A stretch of DNA of 64,000 nucleotides from Solirubrobacteraceae bacterium (GTDB taxonomy: Bacteria; Actinomycetota; Thermoleophilia; Solirubrobacterales; Solirubrobacteraceae). Positions 59,314 to 64,000 of this stretch are shown here, one piece after another (the stretch's first letter is position 1; each line of letters begins with the position of its first letter). The translations under genes and the position numbers were made by a program. Under the pieces are notes generated by a model. The model saw nothing but the letters and a program-made list of their open reading frames with translations. It made no database searches and had not been told where the DNA came from. The stretch is from assembly GCA_030447275.1 (NCBI GenBank), contig JAUJPF010000006.1, forward strand, positions 1 through 64,000, written 5' to 3'.

Positions 59314-60186
59314 CTACGGACGCGGAATCTTCGAGAGGACGCCCTTGACGGCCTGGCCGCCGACGGCCACGCCGAGCTGGGCGAGCTCCCCGACGGCGCG
59401 GACGGCCGTCGTCACCATCTCCGTGCCCCCGAGAGGAGAGCCGCCGGCGTCCTCCGGCGTCGCCCACCCGGCGGGCGGCGGCTCGTCGCGGGCGGCGGCG
59501 GCCTGCTGCGGAGCGTCCGGAGCGGCGGCGAGCTTCCGCTGCGCAGATCCACGCGGCTTCGCGGCGGAGCTGCGCGCCTTCGCCGAGGAGCCCGACTTCG
59601 CGGCGCCGCCCGACTTCGTGCCCGACTTGCGCGCCGACGACGTGGCGGTGGACCGCGACTTCGCCGCGGATGACTTCGGCTTCGCGGCCGACTTGCGCGC
59701 GGAGGAGGTCTTCGCCGAGGAGGACTTCGCTCCGGACGACTTCGCGGAGGACGTCTTCGTCGCGGAGGACTTCGCCGCCGTCGTCTTCGCGCTGGACTTC
59801 GGCTTCGCGGCCGTCGCGCTCGACTTCGCGCTCGACTTCGGCTTCGCAGCCGACTTGCGCGCGGACGACGTCGCCGAGCTCGCCTTCGCGCTCGTGGACT
59901 TCGCGGCGGAGGAACTCGACTTCGCGCCCGCCTTCGCGGCGGAGGAGCGCGACTTGGGAGTCGGCTTCGCCCCGCCCGACTTGCTCGCGGTCGCCTTGCC
60001 GGACGACGCCCGCTTCGCGGAGCGGGTCGGCCGCGCGGGCGCCGCGGCGTCGTCCCCCGACGCCGATCGTGAACGCGCGTCCTCGCGAGCGCTACCGTCG
60101 CGCTTGCTGGAACGCCTCACCCGCCGGGAGCGGGGGAGGCTCGAGAAGACTTCACCCTTGGATTCGTCGGCCATCGGCTGAGGCAT
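59314..60186 (-). CDS. Histone H1-like Lys/Ala/Ser-repeat protein
   Basis: 290 residues (286 if ATG 60174 is used). Residues about 55-215 are an imperfect repeat of Ser/Ala/Lys units such as SSAKSS, KPKSSA and SSARKSAAKPKSS, strongly basic, like eukaryotic H1 tails and bacterial HU-tail or Hc1 proteins; it should bind DNA without sequence preference. The C-terminal 55 residues are different: a Pro-rich turn followed by EMVTTAVRAVGELAQLGVAVGG, QAVKGVLSKIPRP, a predicted hydrophobic or amphipathic helix that could anchor the protein. It diverges from the primary sigma factor gene. The repeat length may vary between strains. Confidence 0.8.
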   Translation of the reverse strand: MPQPMADESKGEVFSSLPRSRRVRRSSKRDGSAREDARSRSASGDDAAAPARPTRSAKRASSGKATASKSGGAKPTPKSRSSAAKAGAKSSSSAAKSTSAKASSATSSARKSAAKPKSSAKSSATAAKPKSSAKTTAAKSSATKTSSAKSSGAKSSSAKTSSARKSAAKPKSSAAKSRSTATSSARKSGTKSGGAAKSGSSAKARSSAAKPRGSAQRKLAAAPDAPQQAAAARDEPPPAGWATPEDAGGSPLGGTEMVTTAVRAVGELAQLGVAVGGQAVKGVLSKIPRP

Positions 60187-60230
60187 TCAATCGCACGTTG
60201 CGGCGCAAGTGCGGCGCGGCCGACACGTTA

Positions 60231-60258
60231 TTGACACAACCCCCCAACGTCCTAGACT
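60231..60258 (+). promoter_or_regulatory. Housekeeping promoter of rpoD
   Basis: TTGACA (60231-60236), a 16-base spacer and TAGACT (60253-60258) are close to the sigma-70 consensus. A leader of about 100 bases follows, with a hairpin CCGGGC-AAGGA-GCCCGG that holds AAGGAG in its loop about 20 bases before the ATG. Confidence 0.75.
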
Positions 60259-60365
60259 GAGGTAGCCACTTTTCGCGGCGAACAGGTGCCCCTGTCCGAA
60301 CGCGGAAGCCACACCTCGCGAGAGCCCCGACAGGCCGGGCAAGGAGCCCGGCGGAAACGGAATGC

Positions 60366-61469
60366 ATGTCAGTCGCTGAACTCCAGGAACTCGAAGAGGT
60401 CAAGAACCTCCTGGCTCGTGGCCAGGAGCTCGGCGTGCTCACGTACGCCGAGGTGACCCAGGCCCTCAGCGAACAGGACGTCGACGAAGCCGACGTCGAA
60501 GAGCTCCACACGTTCATCGAGGGCTCCGAGATCGAGCTCGTCGAGGAGATCGACCCGGCCGCGAACGCCGCCAACGCCGTCGAGCGCGCGCCCGACAAGC
60601 GCGGCCGCCGTCGCGCGAAGTCGCAGATCGACCTGCGGCCCGACATGACGACCGACTCGCTCCAGCTCTTCCTGAAGGACATCGGGAAGGTGCGCCTGCT
60701 GACGGCGCAGGAGGAGGTCGACCTCGCCAAGCGCATCGAGCGCGGCGACCTCGACGCCAAGCAGAAGATGGTCGAGTCCAACCTCCGCCTGGTGGTCTCG
60801 ATCGCCAAGAACTACCGCAACCAGGGCCTGCCGTTCCTCGACCTCATCCAGGAGGGCACGCTCGGCCTGGTCCGCGCCGCGGAGAAGTTCGACTACCGCA
60901 AGGGCTTCAAGTTCTCCACCTACGCGACCTGGTGGATCCGCCAGGCGATCGCCCGCGCGCTCGCCGACAAGGCGCGCACGATCCGCATCCCGGTCCACGT
61001 GGTCGAGAAGCTCAACAAGATCGGCCGCGCCGAGCGCAAGCTCGTCACCGAGCTGGGCCGCGAGCCCACCGTCGAGGAGATCGCCGAGGCCACCGGCATC
61101 GAGGCCGACGAGGTCGACTCGATCAAGCGCAGCGCCCAGGCGCCCGTCTCGCTCGAGAAGCCGGTCGGCGACGAGGAGGAGTCGGAGTTCGGCCAGTTCA
61201 TCGCCGACGAGCGCGCGGAGTCCCCGTACGAGCGCGCGGCGGAGATCCTCACGAAGGAAGCGCTCCGCGAGGCGCTCGAGAACCTCTCGTACCGCGAGCG
61301 CCGCGTGCTCGAGCTGCGCTACGGCCTCGGCGGCGAGCACCCGCGCACGCTCGACGAGGTCGGCCGCACGTTCAACGTGACGCGCGAGCGCATCCGCCAG
61401 ATCGAGAACCAGTCGCTCAAGAAGCTCCAGTCGCTCGCGGAGGCCCAGAAGCTCCGCGACGTGGCGTAG
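60366..61469 (+). CDS. rpoD: Primary sigma factor RpoD/SigA
   Basis: 367 residues, a short primary sigma factor. Region 1.1-like segment (about 1-60), region 1.2 ([21 protein letters not shown] in parts), region 2 ([26 protein letters not shown] in parts; [22 protein letters not shown] in parts, the -10-binding helix), region 3 ([27 protein letters not shown]) and region 4 ([37 protein letters not shown] in parts, the -35-binding helix-turn-helix). The large non-conserved region of proteobacterial RpoD is absent. A consensus promoter lies 110 bases upstream. An FAD oxidoreductase follows in the same frame immediately after the TAG. Confidence 0.96.
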   Translation: MSVAELQELEEVKNLLARGQELGVLTYAEVTQALSEQDVDEADVEELHTFIEGSEIELVEEIDPAANAANAVERAPDKRGRRRAKSQIDLRPDMTTDSLQLFLKDIGKVRLLTAQEEVDLAKRIERGDLDAKQKMVESNLRLVVSIAKNYRNQGLPFLDLIQEGTLGLVRAAEKFDYRKGFKFSTYATWWIRQAIARALADKARTIRIPVHVVEKLNKIGRAERKLVTELGREPTVEEIAEATGIEADEVDSIKRSAQAPVSLEKPVGDEEESEFGQFIADERAESPYERAAEILTKEALREALENLSYRERRVLELRYGLGGEHPRTLDEVGRTFNVTRERIRQIENQSLKKLQSLAEAQKLRDVA

Positions 61470-61472
61470 CGC

Positions 61473-62402
61473 GTCACGCACGTCAGCGTCATCGGCGCGG
61501 GGATCGTCGGCTGCTCCGCCGCGGCGTTCCTCGCCGAGGCCGGCGCGCGCGTGACGGTCCACGACCGGGAGGGCGTCGCCGCCGGCGCGTCGGGGCGCAA
61601 CAGCGGCGTCATCCAGCACCCGTACGACCCGGCGCTCGTCGGGCTGTACGAGGACTCGATCGCGCTGCATCGCGAAGTCCTCGACCTGCCGCGCGAGCCG
61701 GCCGGGATCCTCCTGCTCGATCCGCCGCCGGGGCTCGTGCTGCCGCCGGAGCTCGAGCCGGTGGCGCTGGACGATGCGCACGCCGCCGAGCCGCTCGTGC
61801 AGCCCGGCATCCCCGCGATCCGGATCCGCACCGGCTGGCCCGTCGGCCCGCGCGCCGCGACCGAGGCGTGGGCGCGCCGCGCCGAGGAGGCCGGCGCCAG
61901 GTTCGGCGAGCGCGCCGGGGACGCCGACGCGACGCTCATCGCGACCGGCGCGTGGACCACCGCGGTGCCGGTCCGGCCGATGTGGGGCGTGACGGCGCAG
62001 GTGCGGCTCGAACGGCCCTGCGAGCACGTGCTCGAAGAGGCGGGCGTGGAGGACATCGCGGCCGGCGGCCCGGTCCAGATCTTCAGCCTCGTGCGTGACG
62101 TGCTCGGCTCGACGGTCAGCCCGGAGGAGCCCGGCGTCGACGCGACCGTGCCGCTCCTCCAGTCCCGCGCGCGGCGCTTCGTCGGCGAGACCCAGGTGGT
62201 CTCCGCGCGGCGCTGCCCGCGCCCCCAGACCATCGACGGCCGCCCGATCGTCGGGCGGCTCGACCGCGCCACCTTCGTGTGTACCGGCCACGGACCGTGG
62301 GGTATCTCGACGGGGCCCGCGACCGCCTGGCACGTCGCGCGGCAGATCCTCGACGGCACCCCGCCGCCTCCAGAGCTCCACCCCGGACGGTTCGCACCAT
62401 GA
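61473..62402 (+). CDS. FAD-dependent oxidoreductase (DAO/glycine-oxidase-like), start codon unclear
   Basis: About 309 residues. The N-terminal Rossmann motif VSVIGAGIVGCSAAAFLAEAGA begins only a few codons after the sigma factor stop, followed by VTVHDREGVAAGASGRNSGVIQ; the C-terminal FAD segment is ICTGHGPWGISTGPATA-like (VCTGHGPWGISTGP). No ATG, GTG or TTG lies in frame before the Rossmann motif: the first codons after the rpoD TAG are CGC GTC ACG CAC GTC. The first canonical start, GTG 61551, would delete the dinucleotide-binding motif. A base error (GTC for GTG), a rare start or readthrough of the rpoD TAG could explain this. The stop overlaps the aldo/keto reductase start. Confidence 0.75.
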   Translation, partial: VTHVSVIGAGIVGCSAAAFLAEAGARVTVHDREGVAAGASGRNSGVIQHPYDPALVGLYEDSIALHREVLDLPREPAGILLLDPPPGLVLPPELEPVALDDAHAAEPLVQPGIPAIRIRTGWPVGPRAATEAWARRAEEAGARFGERAGDADATLIATGAWTTAVPVRPMWGVTAQVRLERPCEHVLEEAGVEDIAAGGPVQIFSLVRDVLGSTVSPEEPGVDATVPLLQSRARRFVGETQVVSARRCPRPQTIDGRPIVGRLDRATFVCTGHGPWGISTGPATAWHVARQILDGTPPPPELHPGRFAP

Positions 62403-63190
62403 ACGACATCCCGCCGCTCGGCCTCGGCACCTGGCAGATCACCGGCCCCGACGCCACGGAGGCCGTCCGCGACGCGCTCGCGCTCGGCTACCGCCACGTC
62501 GACACGGCGCGGATCTACGGGAACGAGGCGGAGGTCGGCGAGGGGATCGCGAACAGCGGCGTCGCGCGCGACGACTTCTGGCTGACGACCAAGCTGTGGC
62601 GCGAGGGCCTGCGGCGCGACGAGGTGCGCGAGCAGCTCGAGGGCTCGCTGCGCGCGCTGCGCACCGACCACGTCGACCTCCTCCTCATCCACTGGCCCAA
62701 CGACGACGTCCCGCTCGACGAGACGCTCGGCGCGATGGCCGAGCTGCGCGACGAGGGGAAGGTGCTCGACCTCGGCGTCAGCAACTTCACGAGCGCGCAG
62801 GTCCGCGAGGCGGCGGGCATCGAGCGGATCTCCACGAACCAGGTCGAGTACCACGCCTACCTGAGCCAGGAGCCCGTGCTCGAGGCGTGCCGCGAGCACG
62901 GCATCGTCCTCACCGCGTACTCGCCGCTGGCCAACGGCAAGCTGCTCAAGGAGCCGCTGCTGGCGGAGATCGCGGGCGAGCGCGGGGCCACGCCGGCGCA
63001 GGTCGCGCTGCGCTGGCTCCTCGACCAGCCGGACGTCGTCACGGTGCCCAAGGCGGGCTCCCACGACAACCGCGTCGCCAACCTGGGGGCGCTCGAGATC
63101 GAGCTCTCCGGCGAGGACCGCGAGCGCATCGACGGCCTGCCCAAGGACCGCCGCGTCATCAGCCCGGGGTTCGCTCCCGCCTGGGATTAA
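62399..63190 (+). CDS. Aldo/keto reductase
   Basis: 263 residues, AKR superfamily (AKR5-like). Motifs: LGLGTWQITGPD, GYRHVDTARIYGNEAEVG with the catalytic Asp and Tyr, LTTKLW with the catalytic Lys, and DLLLIHWPN with the catalytic His; then GVSNFTSAQVREA, NQVEYHAYLSQ and VTVPKAGSHDNRVANLGAL, the NADPH-binding loop. It reduces aldehydes or ketones with NADPH; the substrate is unknown. ATG 62399 overlaps the TGA of the FAD oxidoreductase gene (ATGA), so they form a redox pair. Confidence 0.93.
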   Translation: MNDIPPLGLGTWQITGPDATEAVRDALALGYRHVDTARIYGNEAEVGEGIANSGVARDDFWLTTKLWREGLRRDEVREQLEGSLRALRTDHVDLLLIHWPNDDVPLDETLGAMAELRDEGKVLDLGVSNFTSAQVREAAGIERISTNQVEYHAYLSQEPVLEACREHGIVLTAYSPLANGKLLKEPLLAEIAGERGATPAQVALRWLLDQPDVVTVPKAGSHDNRVANLGALEIELSGEDRERIDGLPKDRRVISPGFAPAWD

Positions 63191-63250
63191 GCGTCCACCA
63201 CAGAAGTCAGCGCTCAGGACCGGCGGGCCGCGGCCGATCATCGGGCTGCG

Positions 63251-64000
63251 ATGCTCGATATCGACGCCTGTCTCCGCTACCTCGTCGAGAGCGGCGGCTC
63301 CGACCTCCACCTCAAGGTCCCCGCCCGGCCGCTCGTCCGCCTCGACGGCGACCTCGTCCCGATCCCGGACTCGACGACGCTCACGCCGCTCGAGACCGAG
63401 CAGGCCGTCTACACGATGCTCCACGACGAGGAGAAGCTGCGGGAGTTCAAGGAGGACTGCGAGGTCGACTTCGCCTACGGCCTCGACGGCACCGGCCGCT
63501 TCCGCGTCAACGCCTTCAAGCAGCGGGGCGCGATCTCCGTCGTCTGCCGCGCGATCCCCTTCGACATCCGCACGGTCGACGAGCTCAGCCTGCCGCCGGT
63601 GATCACCGAGCTGGCCCAGGAGGAGCGCGGGATCATCCTCGTGACCGGCACCACCGGCTCCGGCAAGTCGACGACGCTCGCCGCGATGATCGACCACATG
63701 AACTCGACGATGTCCAAGCACATCGTCACGATCGAGGACCCGATCGAGTTCCTGCACCGCGACAAGTCGTCGATCATCAACCAGCGCGAGGTCGGCTCGG
63801 ACACGCACTCGTTCAAGCGCGCGCTGCGCCGCGTCCTGCGTCAGGACCCGGACGTCATCCTCGTCGGCGAGATGCGCGACGAGGAGACCGTCCACACAGC
63901 GCTCTCCGCCGCCGAGACCGGCCACCTCGTCCTCTCGACCGTCCACACCGTCGACGCGCCCGAGACGATCAACCGCATCATCGACTTCTTCCCGCCGCAC
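63251..64000 (+). CDS. pilT: Type IV pilus retraction ATPase PilT (3' truncated by window end)
   Basis: First 250 codons of a PilT-family hexameric ATPase. N-terminal PAS-like domain with LVESGGSDLHLKVPARPLVRLDGDLV in parts; Walker A GTTGSGKSTTLAAMID; the Asp box VTIEDPIEFLHRDKSS; Walker B RVLRQDPDVILVGEMRDEET; His box LSTVHTVDAPETINRIIDFFP in parts. The canonical AIRNLIRE-like C-terminal motif lies beyond the window. PilT retracts type IV pili for twitching and DNA uptake. ATG 63251. The 60 bases after the aldo/keto reductase stop contain nothing I can identify as a terminator. Confidence 0.95.
   Translation, partial: MLDIDACLRYLVESGGSDLHLKVPARPLVRLDGDLVPIPDSTTLTPLETEQAVYTMLHDEEKLREFKEDCEVDFAYGLDGTGRFRVNAFKQRGAISVVCRAIPFDIRTVDELSLPPVITELAQEERGIILVTGTTGSGKSTTLAAMIDHMNSTMSKHIVTIEDPIEFLHRDKSSIINQREVGSDTHSFKRALRRVLRQDPDVILVGEMRDEETVHTALSAAETGHLVLSTVHTVDAPETINRIIDFFPPH

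Noticed and set aside
59550-60000. Repeat-rich DNA as a CRISPR or minisatellite array
   Set aside because: The repeats are in-frame Ser/Ala/Lys codons of a histone-like protein with irregular unit length.
1-64000. Prophage, integrative element or insertion sequence
   Set aside because: I found no integrase, transposase, phage structural gene, tRNA attachment site or terminal repeats, and codon use appears uniform.

Overview
The window is very GC-rich chromosomal DNA from an actinobacterium, most likely class Thermoleophilia, order Solirubrobacterales (Solirubrobacter/Conexibacter-like). This is inferred from gene style: a secreted RTX-repeat protein, a GNAT and RibD-like set with GTG starts and TAG stops, a DUF559/AbiEi-type protein, SufB-SufD with a Rieske ferredoxin, c-di-AMP (ydaO) riboswitches in front of cell-wall hydrolases, a Gram-positive LexA box, and a short primary sigma factor. 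I see no tRNA, rRNA, CRISPR array, insertion sequence, integrase or replication origin. About 56 genes or gene remnants are supported. Nearly all large reading frames on opposite strands are GC-driven shadows and are omitted.

Layout. 0-4.1 kb: a DUF559 protein diverges from a Rieske ferredoxin-sufB-sufD cluster (Fe-S assembly). 4.1-7.8 kb (minus): a tightly overlapping operon of a STAS anti-sigma antagonist, an RsbQ-type alpha/beta hydrolase, an RsbP-like PAS-PP2C phosphatase and a cytochrome P450; this is the most unusual unit. 7.9-19 kb: secreted and surface proteins (beta-propeller, SGNH hydrolase, methyltransferase, RTX protein, Tat-exported phospholipase C-like enzyme, M20 peptidase, two tandem glycoside-hydrolase-like paralogues). 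19-23.8 kb: c-di-AMP riboswitch with an NlpC/P60-like hydrolase, LOG protein, acidic protein, rhodanese, ceramidase-like enzyme. 23.8-27.9 kb: a DUF2339 membrane protein broken by many frameshifts, a TetR regulator with two operator-like palindromes, an ArsR-like regulator. 27.9-36.2 kb: secreted propeller protein, aldonolactone oxidase, PLP fold-III enzyme, amine oxidase, hydroxyacid dehydrogenase (disrupted), GNAT. 36.3-43.6 kb: acyl-CoA dehydrogenase, zincin, metallophosphoesterase, DAHP synthase, two frameshifted genes (secreted protein and thiolase), SOS-controlled DNA polymerase IV. 43.6-53.5 kb: MpsC-domain protein, penicillin-acylase family enzyme, HSD10-like dehydrogenase, cupin, VOC protein, MMPL transporter, a RibD-like reductase with an in-frame amber, class II fructose-1,6-bisphosphatase. 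53.5-64 kb: NAD(P)-binding protein facing a MerR-DICT regulator, MoeA, degenerate GGDEF protein, a second c-di-AMP riboswitch with RlpA, a histone-H1-like protein, the primary sigma factor, an FAD oxidoreductase lacking a normal start, aldo/keto reductase and the beginning of pilT.

Cross-cutting patterns. (1) Many starts sit 6-9 bases, most often exactly 7, after a TANNNT -10 hexamer with no ribosome-binding site, so leaderless transcription looks common; I used this to choose several starts. (2) Same-strand genes commonly overlap by ATGA/GTGA, and five convergent pairs share a single CTAG in which each strand reads TAG. (3) Broken genes are clustered (23.8-26.4, 33.1-33.3, 40.1-42.3 and 51.06 kb); they carry indels, and two carry an in-frame TAG within the same octamer, while the encoded domains stay intact, so both residual assembly error and very recent decay must be considered. 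Gene functions are by recognition of sequence motifs, not by database search.
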